This document shows, piece after piece, positions 9,937 through 21,701 of a DNA stretch of 64,000 bases. Within the stretch, counting starts at the first letter, position 1. Every line of letters begins with the position of its first letter. Source of the stretch: Gloeopeniophorella convolvens (taxonomy: Eukaryota; Basidiomycota; Agaricomycetes; Russulales); assembly GCA_022496205.1 (NCBI GenBank), contig WTXD01000012.1, positions 186,001 through 250,000 of the forward strand, written 5' to 3'. Both the position numbers and the translations under genes were made by a program. The notes under the pieces were generated by a model. It was not told the DNA's origin. It worked only from the letters and a program-made list of their open reading frames with translations, and ran no database searches.

Positions 9937-10653
9937 TCATCCTGCTCGGGACGGTGTTGTAAGTTGCTGTAAGTGCGCTGAGCACGCTGCTTCGGAGTCG
10001 ACTGGTGAGAGCAGCGGATCCGGAGCGCTCGGGTCTTCGGGTCCGCGTTCAATATCACCGTTGCACATTGCCACCCCGTCGATGGTGATGGATCGTCCCA
10101 CGCGTCCCAGCTATGGCACTCCATCACAGTCCGCCGGAATGCTACTTATCGTCTATGCGGCTATAGCCTATCAGGGTGACTTGACAGTTATGGCAAGACG
10201 TGGGTAGATCGAGGGTGAAGAAACCATCTTCACAAATTTGACATGCGGAGAAGGTGATATGACATGTAGCTTCCGCTGGGGTGAAATGAGAATCTGGAGG
10301 CCAGAACGTGTGCACGTTACGTTTAAATGGTAGTAGCTCGAACTCAGTCTGGGCCACTGCGTCAAGACTGCTGGAACTGCACCGTTTTTTCCTGTCTGGC
10401 CTGCAACATGACACAGTAAAACAAGAGGAGAACCGGGAATGGCAGCGGGAGGTCAGGGGAATAGCGGGCATGACATCCTTAGATGGGAGATAGCAGGTAT
10501 AAGAAGGTATAGATTATGTCGTGCGCGTAGGGGGTCGTGTTATGCAGTATATATATCCAACAGGACCGTATGTAATGCCAGTGAGAATGTCCAATGCGTC
10601 TAGAGAGTGCCCAAGCGGAGAAAATGGGGGGAAAACGTCTCTGTCGTACTGCA
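9937..10653. other. Gap with no supported gene
   Basis: Short open frames are present, including one on the minus strand (10142-10471) with several Cys/His residues, but no start context, splice structure or family resemblance supports any of them. Confidence 0.4.
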
Positions 10654-11624
10654 TTACCGACGACCCTTTCTGCGCCTCTTTGAGCCGTCGAGGACGGCGC
10701 CTGCGCGCGTGACGAGCGCCTTGAGCTGCCCGCTCGCGTCAAGCTCGCGGATCGCGTCCATCGAGCCTATTGGCGTGCCACCGATAAGGAGGATGGGTAG
10801 CTCGGTCGTGTTCGTGAGCCGGTAGAGGAGTGGGATAAGGACGTCCGCATCAGCTAGGGTATCAAATGGTGATGGTTCGATCAGATGCTCATAGCCGTCG
10901 GCTGAAATATAACGCACCTCGGTCATCAACGTCGAATACTGTGGGAGCGGGTCTCAGCTCCATGGCATCCAGGGTGGACTTGAGCTCGCGCGAGGCGGGC
11001 GAGTAAAGCTGCCACCGGCGCGACGACACATATGAGACCCATGTCGAAAAAAATTGCGTGAGGCTGACGCACCTTGGAAAACACCACAACTGGGTTGCGG
11101 AACCACACGTCGCTCACGACCTCTGCAACCTCCGCCTCTGCGCGCTGGCTGCGCGTGTCAAAGTCGAGCACGAGCTGGGGGTCAATGGGCCGTGTCGCGT
11201 CGATGCCCGGGGGGATGATGTTCTGCGGGAGCGCGGCCATAAACGCGGTCACCGCGCCGAGCTCCTCCTCGGGAGAGAGCGTAATCTCTGGGCGGGGCTT
11301 TGGGGCGGGATGCGCGGCTGGGAACCTCGCGGCCCACTTAAGCCATGCGTCCTCGGCGCCGGCGGGTGTACCATGGTGCGAGGAGAGGGCGGGTGCGAGG
11401 GCGGGCTGGGAGACGAGGCAGACGTAGGCGGTGACTGCAACGAGGGAAAGGAGGCAGAGGATGGTGGCACGCTGGCGGGACTTGCGGGGGTGGAGGAGGT
11501 CGGCGAGGCCTGCGGAGATGGCGGAGGCGGAGGGCGGTGGGCCGAAGGAGGGGAGGTGTGAGGGGGAGGAGCGGGACATGGGGGAGGGGGAGAGTTGACG
11601 TTGGGATTCTGTCCTGCGGTGCAT
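10654..11624 (-). CDS. Membrane-anchored glutaredoxin-like protein with Ser at the catalytic Cys position
   Basis: Three exons, 11624-11073, 11008-10918 and 10853-10654, give 280 residues; both introns are 64 nt with GT-AG ends. A Ser/Pro-rich N-terminus precedes one membrane span (TILCLLSLVAVTAYVCLV), so it is probably a type II secretory-pathway protein like yeast Grx6/Grx7. The C-terminal half reads NPVVVFSKLYSPASRELK, then ELPILLIGGTPIGSMDAI, the glutaredoxin layout with the cis-Pro region and glycine pair. Glutaredoxins have YCPYC or YCPYS at the first motif; here it is YSPAS, so the nucleophilic cysteine is serine. Redox or Fe-S function of the usual kind is therefore doubtful. An ATG at 11579 is an alternative start because a TATA box (near 11641-11650) lies very close to 11624. 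A Lys/Arg cluster ends the protein. Confidence 0.75.
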
Positions 11625-11650
11625 GGTAAAGAGCGTAGTTATATAGCGAT

Positions 11651-14088
11651 AGTGAAAGATCTCGGGGGGTAAGGAAAAGAGAGATAGAAGACTGTCCTGG
11701 CGGTATGCGGGCAATAAAACGAAACAGGTCCACTTCCCTCAAAGGAAACACATCGATCCATTATTCTCCGGCCCGTCCCCCGACGCCCCGCCATTGTTCT
11801 CCCTCCGCCAGCCGCTCCCTCCACCGCTCCCTCCATCGTCCTCGCTGCGGCCACGGGAGCCAGCAGCCTCGCTGACATCTCCCCATCCTCGATGCCGGCG
11901 TGATGGAAGCCCCCGCCGCACGACAGAGCCGCTCGCTCGCGATAAGCGCGGACAATAGTTTGACGTGCCTGTTGTTCCAATTACAACGTCCGCCCGCCAG
12001 ATAACGTCGCCCGCTCTCGCCGATGCCCTGCGTCATTCCCCGTGCTTCCCCCCGTCCACAGAAAGAAAGTCTTTCTCTCTTGTTTCTGTTTATCGCCGTT
12101 CTTGCCACGACGGGCAGGGCGCGGGGCGCGACCCGCCTGCCTTGTGCGCGTCCGCCACCGTCCGCCGATGCCAAGAGGATTCCTCGGGCGAAAACGCTCC
12201 ACTGTTACCACACGGTGCCCGGCGCTATGTACATGTACACCCCCGTTCGCGCCCCGATACGTAGCCTATTCTTACGATTCCTTGCACGACGTCAGCCGCC
12301 TGTCAAAAGCGGAAATCCCACGACCGATCAGTGACATCTTCCCTGCCTACGACGTCCTCGAGGAGGAGCTTGCGCGAAGCCCGCGCTGACCGACATCTTG
12401 GGGCTGCCCTGCTCTTCTCTCTCGATGTGGACCTCGGTTCTCTGTTCTTGCGTCGATCCTTTAAAGAGGAAGACGCAATGTGGAGTTCCTTATACCGCGA
12501 CGCAGAGCTGACCGGCCTAGTAGCGCGCACGTTCGTGGGGATCTGCCAGAATCCGCTTGATGGAATGGGCAGTCTGCAAGGCGATGACACAATTGGATTC
12601 TGGACCGAAAGTTTTCCCAACAGCTGGAGAGCTCTCGGATATACCTATAAACTCGTGCGGGATAACTCATGCGGAAATCATGATGAGAAGCCCGTTGCGA
12701 AGCACCTAGCTGGATTCTGGCTCGGTGAGCGCAGGCCTCGTGGAGCTCGGGTTCTCCGTGAGACACACGGAGCATGTCTTCTGATGCTCAATACCAATGT
12801 CACCGAGCATGTTGCCAGTCCGCGCTCCACCTCCTGGTAGAGTCTTCATGAGCAATAGACCATTCATAGACCCCCAATTGCATGGTGACGAGGAAAATGC
12901 GGGAGACCTTCCTCGACTAGACAGCGTGGTGGTGATAGAACGTCCGGGGTCGCAATATGTTGGAGTCGAGAACCAGGCTGTCATGGGAGAAGAGTGCAAG
13001 TAGGAGAGCCTGAGCAAGTCACATCCGACCACCACGAATAAGTCGCACTCTCAAAAGCGGAAGCACCACTGCTCCCGTACTCATAAGCACCTGCATTGTG
13101 ACAGCTGCGCCCTCACAAATGAACGCCTTTGATCCTGTCAACCCGGCCTGCGCCACAGGCGTATGAAACCCCTGAACGTGAACGCCCGCTCACCTCCCGC
13201 AACTGACTCCACCGCGCCGATAAGCTAGTAGGTGGCTCTATAATTAACTTGGGCGCACGTTCAGTGACAGGGCGCACGACCTGTCCGTTGATGATCACGG
13301 CCCTGACGGGACAGGGGCCGCCCTGATTCATATCATCAGAGGCGCGCCGCGCACACGCCTCCACGGTCAAGGCCGCGCTCGCGTGTGCTGCGCCTGCCCG
13401 CGAGCCCGACATGTGACCATCGCGCGGCGCGAGCGTGCTCGCGAAGCGAAGCACTGCGGTGCCTCGTGCGTCTGCCCTGCTTACACGCGCTCTCTGTGCG
13501 TACTGAAGCTTGACCCCTTGCAAGGCGCCTACGGCCGAACGCGGGTGCGTGCCTGAGGCGCTGCGTGGCACACCACGGGAACTCGAGAACGTCTCCTGCG
13601 GGGGCGGGAGGGATAATACGAGAGTGCGGGCCGGGTAGGACAGGAGGCGGGCCTGGTCTCGACGTCACATTGCAGTCAGCTTCGATTGATTGTTTGCGAA
13701 CCCAGTCTTCACTTCAGAAGTGTGGCCTCCGACGATATGCGTGCTTGTCTGTGATGCCCGGGCAGGGGCCGTACATGAATCTCCAGCAATGAGTCGAAGG
13801 CAAGCAGGAGAAATTCTGCGTAACACAGGTGTCACATGGAATGATTGACGATAAGCGCCCGTATCGGCCGAGGGTGTGGGGATGGGAGGAAAGTGCGCTC
13901 GAAAAGCGCCGCTCGTGCAACATCGCATACTTATACTTAGATGAAAGAGACCGAGTGCGAAATCGTTCGCGAATGCAAGCGCCGTGAGGTCAACTGCGAC
14001 CGAGGACCCCGCCTGCAAGTAAGGCGAAAGACGGCAAAACGAGGTCCGCACTGCTACAGCGTTGGCATCAGTATATTCGGCACCGGTC
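11651..14088. other. 2.4-kb gap with no supported gene
   Basis: Several open frames of 100-170 codons exist on both strands (for example 12331-12840 plus and 13113-13571 minus), but they overlap one another, have no recognisable domains and lack splice logic. I regard them as chance frames. The stretch may hold UTRs or non-coding transcripts that I cannot define. Confidence 0.4.
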
Positions 14089-16112
14089 CTAGCTAACCGT
14101 CCGGCGCTGACGTCGAGTACGCAGGCCGCACTGCTCGTCATCCTCCGGCTTGAATCGAAGCCGCACGTTAGTCCGACCTCCAAAATCAAACACCTAGCAC
14201 GCACCGGCAAAATGACCACCAGCGCGCCCATGTGCGACCTTGCAGCAGCCACACCAATGCAATGCGTGCGCTGCGTGCGGGGGCCGAATCTCACGCGCGA
14301 GGGTACCACGACAATTGGCGGCGCGTTGGACCCCCGCGCCGGCGCCTTCACGGCGCCTGGCGGAAGGAGCGAGAGGACGCCCAGCCCGAGCGCGCCGTGC
14401 GCGCTGCCCCACGTGCGCAGCGTGCCGTCCGCACTGAGCGCAGCGTAGTGCTCGTCGCCGCGCACGAACGCAACAAGCGCGTCGTCGGGTAGCCCTAAGC
14501 GTCCGGCTGGCGATGGCGGGTCACCCGAACGCGTCGCGTTGGTGCCCATGAGGATGACTGCTTGCGCGCCGGTCGAGTATGCGGCGAAGACACAGCTCTG
14601 CGCTGTGATCTGTGAGAGGTCCGAGTCAGTGAAGGGAAAGAGCAGGAGTTGGCGAGAAGGTGCCCTGTACGCGGCCGATACGAGGGATTGCCAGGCTCCT
14701 GGGGCTGTTGACGGCTCGGGAAGGTAGACGCAGCGCAATCTTGGAAGGCTCGCTGAACCATTCGAGCTGTGTGACGGGGAGTCAGCACAAGATAGCTAGG
14801 TCCGAATTCGGAGTGGCCTGACGTATTCCCACCCCCATGGGGCGTGGTCAGGAGGCGCGTGGGTTATCAAGTCGCGAAACTTCAGGACGTGGCCCTTGTT
14901 CGTCAGAGCGATGAGCTGGGTTGCGAGGGCTGCGATTTCAACTATGGATGTTTCACGTGCATCGGGTTCCTCCGAGGCCTGAACGCCCCCGAGATTGGGC
15001 AGTCGCGGTATCCGAGGCAGCCTGACTGGGTCATATGTCAGGTCTCCAGGTACGCAGAAGATACGATGGTCTTCAGTAACATATGGGGGTTTGCTTCGGG
15101 TGCGTGCCTCTCGACTCGGCATCCACCAAAAGACGAAGACATCCCCGGAGTGGGTCAGAATAGCGGCAAAACACCGGCCACACGCTATACGCAATGGTGT
15201 GGTCTCTGGAGATTTGCCGTCGAGAAAGGGTGATTTCAGGCGAAAAGGATCTTCCCAGTTGAGAAGCGTCCAGAATCGCGCGGCAGAATCAACGATGACT
15301 GCTTGCATGCCTCCGCAACTGTGAGGCAGAGACGTATTAGGTGTGGCGTCACGCAAGAGCTGGGCCTGCCGCGCTCGCCTGATGGCAGTGACAGGGCTGG
15401 GCATGTCAAGTTTGTGTGGTCCGTATACTGTTTTCTTCCTCAAATGGAACATTTCCGACGCGATTTCGTCGTCGATCTCGTCTGTCTCGACGCCGTCAAT
15501 GTCACCCCAACTCTGAGTCAACGTCCCTTGTAAACGATGGCTTCATGAGGCAGCCCCTGCTCTGGCTCAGAGCTATAACCTTACCCCATACCCACACGGA
15601 ACCTTGAGAGTCGAGGGCTTGAAAGCTCCTGCAGGGGGTGAGATCATTTCCAGCACGGATAGGCGGGGCGCACCTATCGCATGCTACGAGACTCACTATC
15701 CGGACACGAGGAAAAGGAACCTCGACGGGATACGGGAACGGGCCCGCGTTGCGATGGAACTGGGAATTCTTGCCAATACCGCGTGTACCTTTGTCGAGGT
15801 AGCTGGGAAGTGTGACAGAGTCTGAATGGTGTAGTATAGGAGGAGATTGCGAGGATGGGCTAACCCCCAGACAAAAACCCGAGGAAAGCTGAGCGCCTGG
15901 TGCAGCGCCTTCCATCCGGTCTTCCGCGAAAACACTCCAGTGTTGGCGAGATTTGCAAAATCGGTTCGACACCTGCCCTTCCAAAACGCATCGTCACTGC
16001 AAATTGATGCGAAGAACTTGCTTGTGCATCCGAGCTTCAGAATATCGTCTATAGAAGCGATCGGGAACAGGTTATGGAGAAGGATCTCCACCGGGATGTC
16101 CGAAAGATGCAT
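14089..16112 (-). CDS. F-box protein with RCC1-type repeats, SAF1-like (gene A)
   Basis: Eight exons join in frame: 16112-15865, 15802-15674, 15628-15580, 15512-15379, 15318-14823, 14766-14671, 14609-14205 and 14148-14089, 538 residues. The N-terminus (LSDIPVEILLHNLFPIASID) is an F-box, expected to bind Skp1. RCC1-type blades follow: RVFVWG, FQALDSQGSVWVWG, ACGRCFAAILTHSGDVFVFW, IALTNKGHVLKF and HYAALSADGTLRTWG. Family logic makes it a substrate receptor of an SCF ubiquitin ligase, like yeast Saf1; the substrate is unknown. The fourth intron appears to be GC-AG (gcgagc donor, 15378) and is 60 nt, so retention would keep frame. It is a tandem paralogue of the gene at 16568-18572, same strand, with nearly matching intron positions. 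Confidence 0.82.
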
Positions 16113-16567
16113 TGCTTAGTAGTGGAAGTAAGGGAATGACGCTTCGAGCATGGGGAGAAGGACGACAAATATGAGTTTTGTTCAAGGCGCAGGGAACAGG
16201 CGCATTGGATGTTCGTGTATATTTTGGTTTGGTTCCCCATGAGCGCCCAGGCGCCCAACGCTAGCTTGATCACGGCGCTTCACGGCTGAGCGCTGAGCGC
16301 TGGGTGCGTGATCAATCGATCATGGCGGTGGTCAACGTGGTGCGGCAAAAGCCGGAGCACCTGGCAAGTGAAAGTCGCCGCCATGGCCACTTTAATCACC
16401 AGTGCTCAAGTTCACAAGTTGCTTTATGGTGATAGCATATGCCAAATTCAAAGACCACTACATACAGAGTGACGTAGATCTCTCCAGCGCTGGCTCAAGC
16501 AAATCTGCTATTGTTGAAAATCCCCACGATCTTGTGATGGAACGCGCATCGTGAAGTCTCTCCCCGC

Positions 16568-18572
16568 TCATTGTTCGGGCTAGACATCACGCATGAGAAC
16601 AACGCACACATAAAACTGGTCTCTACGGTACGTACCTCCAGGTCTACCACCAACGCCCCCGTGTGCCACCCCGATGCAGTCGTGCTAACGCAGAGATTGC
16701 GCGCGCCACAGTCTTCGCGGTGGTCAAAGTGTACTTGCGTGGGTACTATCACGTTCGGCAACTCGATGGGCGCGCCAGTCTGAACGAAGTGCTGGCGCCC
16801 CTCCTCATCCGCGTATCCTCCAGGAACGCCGACTGGGAGAACCATAGGGTCCCCCAGCCCTAGGGCACCGCGCATATAACCACCCCAGGTGAGCAGTTCG
16901 CCATCGGTTGTGAGCACAGCACCGTGATTATCGCCGAGCGTTACTGAGGCGATGGAGCGGTTCTGCATCCCTGGTAGGACGACTGGAGGAGAATCGCGAT
17001 GTGTTATCACGCTGCCAACCAGGGCTACAGATCCCTGCCCAGTCGAGTATGCCACGAACGACTGGTACTGCGCCACGATCTGCGGCAATTGATGGTGAGT
17101 ATCTTGATATAGATAGTATGCATTGCTCGCGATGGCACTGACATGGGTGATCCTAGGCAAAGATGCAGACTGGGTATCGCCTTTCCCCGTGGAAGTATAC
17201 TGCTGTATTCGTGAAGGTTCACTGAAGTTCGGCAGCTGGCCATAGATCAGTGCCTGCAGCTCAACTAAATTGGCGTTCACTTACATATTCCCAGCCTGCT
17301 TGGGAGAGTTGCAGACTTCCTGGATCCCGCATATCGTTGAATTTGAGGACATGACCTTTGTTGGTCAAGCCTATGAGCTGATCTTCGAGTGCAGCAATCT
17401 CGACCAAGGTGATTCCTACATCCTCCAACCCTTCCGATACCCCGAAGCTGTTGAATTTAGGTAATGCCGGTAGTTCCGGTAGTCGGAATGGATTCGTAAT
17501 TATATCCCGAGTCACACAAATAATGCGACGATCTTTAGGAATCTCTTCTGCCCAAGAAGCGTAGGAGGTACCGAGGTGTAATGTGTTGATCGCATAGGGC
17601 CAAAAGGCGAGGACGTTGCCATACTCCGTCAGGATCGCGGTGAATACCCAGCCACACGCGATGCGCGAAGGTGTAGAGCTTGGGGAGTGACAACCAAGCA
17701 ATGAAGACCTAAGCTTGAAGGGCATCCCCCACGCAAGGAAAGTCCACACTTGTCCTTCGGAGTCAAGGACCGCCATGTGTGCCCTACCGCAACTGCCATA
17801 GAGGACCAAGTTGGCCAACATCAGATGAGACAGCCCGACCGGCGAGAAAAAGGTGGCCTACCTAACCATCCTAATGGGATTGGGCATGTCAAGCTTGTGC
17901 GGCACAAGGGCTTTCTCGAATCCATACGTGAACCGCCCTGTTGTCTCCATGCCGTATATGCCCCCCTCCCTCAGCGCACCTTGGTCGGTCCTTCAATTAC
18001 GCGCTTTGGATAGAAAGCCGTATAGTATAGGCTACGCACCCCACACATAAACGTTGCCTTTCGAATCGAGAGCACTGAAACACCTGGAAATGCTGAATGA
18101 TTCGGTTCATTAGCATAGATTACATCCGAAGCTCACCAGCCACCCGCTTTCATGCTCACGATTTGAACCCTAGGAAGCTTGACCTCGACGGGGCAGGGGA
18201 AACTGTCGTATCCGTCTGATCTAAAGTCTGCAGTGCCGCGTCTCCCATTTGCCAGATGGCTGAATGGATGAGCACGTTGCCGTCCCTTATCTCGTGTGAG
18301 AGATAAGGTGAAGGAACTAACCCCCAGACGAAGACCTTAGGAAAGCTTAGCGCACGGTACTGAACCTTCCACCTCTTTCGTCGGGAAGACAACGCCTGTG
18401 ATTTCATCTGCGCAGGGAAATCGACCTCACATCTTTCCTTCCATAAAACGTCGTCTGAGCAGACTTCCACGAAGAATCTGCTTGTGCATCCTAGGTTCAG
18501 AATGTCGCGTACTTGGGCAGCTGGGAGGATGTCGTGAAAGAATATCTCGAGAGGGATCCCAGAGAAGTGCAT
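16568..18572 (-). CDS. F-box protein with RCC1-type repeats, SAF1-like (gene B)
   Basis: Eight exons: 18572-18322, 18220-18137, 18083-18040, 17979-17862, 17792-17285, 17235-17143, 17079-16636 and a 12-nt last exon 16579-16568, 517 residues. The F-box (MHFSGIPLEIFFHDILPAAQ) and repeats (FSALDSKGNVYVWG, MAVLDSEGQVWTF, ACGWVFTAILTEYGNVLAFW, LIGLTNKGHVLKF, HGAVLTTDGELLTWGG) align with gene A. Introns are 49-101 nt. The first intron is the least certain (acceptor at 18221). The role is as for gene A, a predicted SCF substrate receptor. Pairwise identity is clearly below full length, so the duplication is old and the substrates may differ. Its start faces the gene at 18871 across 298 nt. Confidence 0.82.
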
Positions 18573-18870
18573 CTTGATGCTGTCGATGCTGGGTGATGTG
18601 GATGGGAAAGTTGCACGCTCAGTTTGGGCACAACATTACTGCAAGGCCTTGCTCGAGAAGAGTCGCAAGAAAACACGAGACGTGGGCTTGGGAGCTCGAT
18701 CCATCCTTCCGGCCCGCACAAGGCCGGTCTTCACCACCTGCCACGGTCTGCCACGGTGAGGACAAAAGTCCAGTCTGCATTATCAAAGGCTACTTCGGAA
18801 TCCCTAGTCGTTCTTCAGACCCTGTCAAACCACATTGTGTTGGTACTGGTCGAAATTGAGCAGTGACTTC
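18573..18870. promoter_or_regulatory. Shared divergent promoter region
   Basis: These 298 nt separate the starts of the F-box/RCC1 gene B (minus) and the acidic-protein gene (plus), so both promoters must lie here. I see no convincing TATA box on either strand. Confidence 0.5.
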
Positions 18871-19929
18871 ATGGCCTCAAAAGCCTCAAAACCGCCAGCT
18901 GACCCCTCCATCCTTCGCCACTACCTCCTTGTACGCTAGGATGCGCCCCGTCGCTGGGGGGAGCTTCTCACCAAGTGAGCAACTTTTCAGGATCGATATA
19001 CAGCTCTCAAAACGCAGCATCGATCGCTCGGCCGGCGCGCATTGCTCCTCATCGCTGCTGACGAGTTCTGGGCGTTGGATGCGCGCGCATGGGCTGGTGT
19101 ATCTCCGAACCCGGTGAGTGCCGTCGTTCCTCGACCGACCTTTACTCTTGCCTTATGGATGGTGCAGTTAGAGGCCCAGTCTCTGCCGTGGACAGGTGAT
19201 AGTGACGAGCTCGACGCGGACGAAGATGCCTCCCCTGGTATTGTTGTACGCACAGACTACGGTGCAGGATCAGACGAAGCTTGGGCCACATTCTGTGCCG
19301 CGCTGCGCGACGCGGAGCGCGAGTTCCTTGCCGATCAGGCCGATGGGCCGACACCGACGACAACACCCGATGGCGACGCAGCGATGGCGGAGCAGGACGA
19401 CGACGACGGCTCGGACGAGGAGGAAGGAGACGGCGGAGAGCTCGCGCTCTTTGCGCCCGTCTCGGACCCGCGATTCGAGGGTATTTCGAACCTGCGCGCG
19501 CTGCGGTTCTTTTTCGATGTCGACGCCCGCGTTGCTCCCGCCCCGCACCCGAACCCCCACCGGCTAACTGCTCTGCGGGGGCTGCAGGAGACCTATGACG
19601 CGCAGGGCCGCACACTGTGGGTATTCGACGCGCGCTCGCGCGAAGATGGGTGTGCACGGCTAGTGAGCGAAGCAGGGGATGTCGCGACGTGAGTCCCCGT
19701 CTCTACTCTGGTCTTTCTTCCGTAACTGATGTAGCTGTCTCATGGTCGCCACAGAGGAGACAGTTGGCGTGCTCGCGTCACCCATATGGCGGAGCTGCAG
19801 GCGGGACTCGCTGCTCGTGCACTGCGGATAGACTTTGGCGGGTTCGATCGGTGGGACTATGCGGAGCGGCAACGGAACATGGAGGAAGCTGATGCAGGGC
19901 ACACTGCAATGCTTCCTATAGGCGGCTAA
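18871..19929 (+). CDS. Conserved-looking protein with an acidic stretch, function unknown
   Basis: Four exons: 18871-18930, 18991-19113, 19168-19688 and 19755-19929, 292 residues, with introns of 60, 54 and 66 nt. The start MASKASKPPADPSILRHYLL followed by DRYTALKTQHRSLGRRALL is favoured because the alternative ATG at 18941 needs a frameshift. Features are a hydrophobic helix (ALLLIAADEFWALDARAWA), an acidic run (DDDDGSDEEEGDGG), and an ordered C-terminal half (GISNLRALRFFFDVD, GRTLWVFDARSREDGC, ALRIDFGGFDRWDY). The clean exon structure and ordered segments mark it as real; I cannot assign a domain or role. The 54-nt intron could be retained without breaking the frame. Confidence 0.72.
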
Positions 19930-20420
19930 CATGGACACCTTGCCTTGCTCCGGGGGGCCTTCCGTGCTCACATAGATTGTACCCTTCGCCATACCTCCTT
20001 GGTGGAGTGCAGCAATCCACCAAAAGATCGCGGGCGCAGCTACACAATCACCTCCGATGACTATGGAACAGAGATCCGACCTGTGTCTGTCGTGCGCTGG
20101 AATCCCTGCAGGATGCCTCGTACTAGCCTATCCACCTCATTCATCCTGCCAGATAGGCACACATTGTGTTAGACAATTAGCTTGGAATTCCGTTCTATGT
20201 TGTGGATTATAGATTCAGTAGATATCTGCGTTGACGAGGCAGCAACCAGTGACAACAGTGAGCTAGTAATGAGAGGTCCGGGGAACGCCGAAGAACTGCA
20301 CAGTTGGTGTGACTGTGGCTGTCACTGTCACTGGACGTGCGAGCGGGTCAAGAGAGACAATCAAGGCGGAAAGGTGCATCGCAGCCTCGAGAGCTACTCA
20401 ACACCACATTCACGACCGCC
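19930..20420. other. Gap between genes, likely RACK1 promoter and 5' UTR
   Basis: No exon is supported. A CT-rich, ATG-poor stretch just before 20421 fits the leader of a highly expressed gene. Confidence 0.4.
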
Positions 20421-21701
20421 ATGGCTGAATCTTTGCGCTTCCTTGGCTCCCTTACGGGTCATTCGGGTTGGGTCACCGCTATTGCTACCTCCTCGGAGAC
20501 CCCCGATGTCATCTTGACTGCCTCCCGAGGTAACTCATTTCCTTCAATCACGAATCTTCGCGCTAAAGGCACACTCTCGTACAGACAAGACGATCATTGT
20601 ATGGCAGCTCACGCGTGACGAGGATTCATATGGCTACCCAAAACGCATCCTCCGTGGCCACAACCACTTCGTCTCGGATGTCGTCATCTCCTCTGACGGC
20701 CAGTTCGCGCTGTCTTCTTCCTGGGATCACACCCTCCGCCTCTGGGATCTTAATACTGGACTCACCACCCGCCGATTTGTCGGCCACACCTCTGATGTCC
20801 TCTCCGTCAGCTTCAGCGCCGACAACCGTCAGATCGTGTCTGGTTCTCGTGACAGGACCATCAAGCTGTGGAACACTCTCGGCGAATGCAAGTACGATAT
20901 CAAAGAGGATGGTCACTCCGAGTGGTGCGTCCTTTACCGCTCAATACTGAGAGTACAACTGACGGCTTTTGCAGGGTCTCTTGCGTTCGCTTCAGCCCGA
21001 ATGTGATGAATCCCGTCATTGTCTCCTCTGGCTGGGATAAGGTCGTCAAGGTACGGTTTTCAATACTCGCCATACCTCCCCTATCCCCGGGTGTGATGTT
21101 ACACTATATATTTGCTACTTCAGAGGGCTTCGCCCCGATGAGACCACACAATATCACCAAGATCTCTGACCCTTCCTATCTAACGCTTCACTCGCGTTGC
21201 GAAACGATACTTATCCGACACCACAGGTGTGGGAACTCTCGAAGTTCAAGCTGAAGACCAACCACTATGGACACACCGGGTACATCAACACCGTCTCCGT
21301 GTCCCCTGACGGTTCCCTCGCTGCTTCCGGTGGCAAGGATGGCATCACCATGCTCTGGGATCTCAACGAGGGCAAGCACCTCTACTCGCTCGAGGCGGGT
21401 GACATTGTCAACGCTCTCGTCTTCTCTCCCAACCGCTACTGGCTCTGCGCCGCGACCGCGTCGTGCGTGAAGATCTTCGACCTCGAGTCCAAGTGCGTTT
21501 CTCCCCAGAACATGGCATCATATGAAACCGTTGACGCGTCCGCGCAGGTCGATTGTGGACGAACTGAAGCCCGACTTTGTCGATGTTGGTGCCAACTCGC
21601 GGGAGCCCGAGTGTGTGTCTATCGCCTGGTCAGCGGACGGCCAGACCCTGTTCGGTGGCTTCACGGACAACCAGGTGCGCGTGTGGACCGTGTCATCGTA
21701 G
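20421..21701 (+). CDS. RACK1: RACK1/Cpc2-Asc1 homologue, seven-bladed WD40 ribosomal scaffold
   Basis: Five exons: 20421-20529, 20585-20924, 20975-21050, 21227-21492 and 21548-21701, giving 314 residues, the usual RACK1 length. It begins [18 protein letters not shown] and shows seven WD40 blades, with signatures including [58 protein letters not shown] and [16 protein letters not shown]1 binds the head of the 40S subunit and docks signalling kinases; in fungi it acts in general amino acid control. The third intron is 176 nt, far longer than the others (50-55 nt), and carries a snoRNA (see 21089-21173). The frame is intact with canonical splice sites. Confidence 0.97.
21089..21173 (+). ncRNA. 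SNR24: U24 C/D-box snoRNA inside RACK1 intron 3
   Basis: A C-box-like gtgatgt (21093-21099), a C'-like cgatgag (about 21135-21141) and a D box ctga (21166-21169) frame two conserved antisense tracts: atatttgctacttcaga before the internal box and tatcaccaagatctctga ending in the D box. Both tracts match those I know from yeast snR24, which likewise sits in the intron of the RACK1 gene ASC1. Short ggg/ccc flanks can pair as a terminal stem. Expected function: guiding 2'-O-methylation at neighbouring sites of large-subunit rRNA. It is released by debranching and trimming of the spliced intron. Confidence 0.93.

Noticed and set aside
10142..10471. Small Cys/His-rich minus-strand frame as a zinc-finger protein
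   Set aside because: Cys/His spacing does not match a known finger and there is no promoter or splice support.
12331..12840. 170-codon open frame on the plus strand
   Set aside because: No domain, no homologous look, no intron logic, and overlapping frames of equal length on the other strand.
14640..14766. Apparent frameshift in F-box/RCC1 gene A between FSEPSKI and the AYSTG block
   Set aside because: A 61-nt intron (14610-14670), at the same place as a 63-nt intron in paralogue B, explains the frame change.
18941..19116. An ATG at 18941 as start of the acidic-protein gene, which needs a frameshift near 19040
   Set aside because: A start at 18871 with a 60-nt GT-AG intron gives a clean, uninterrupted frame into the same protein.
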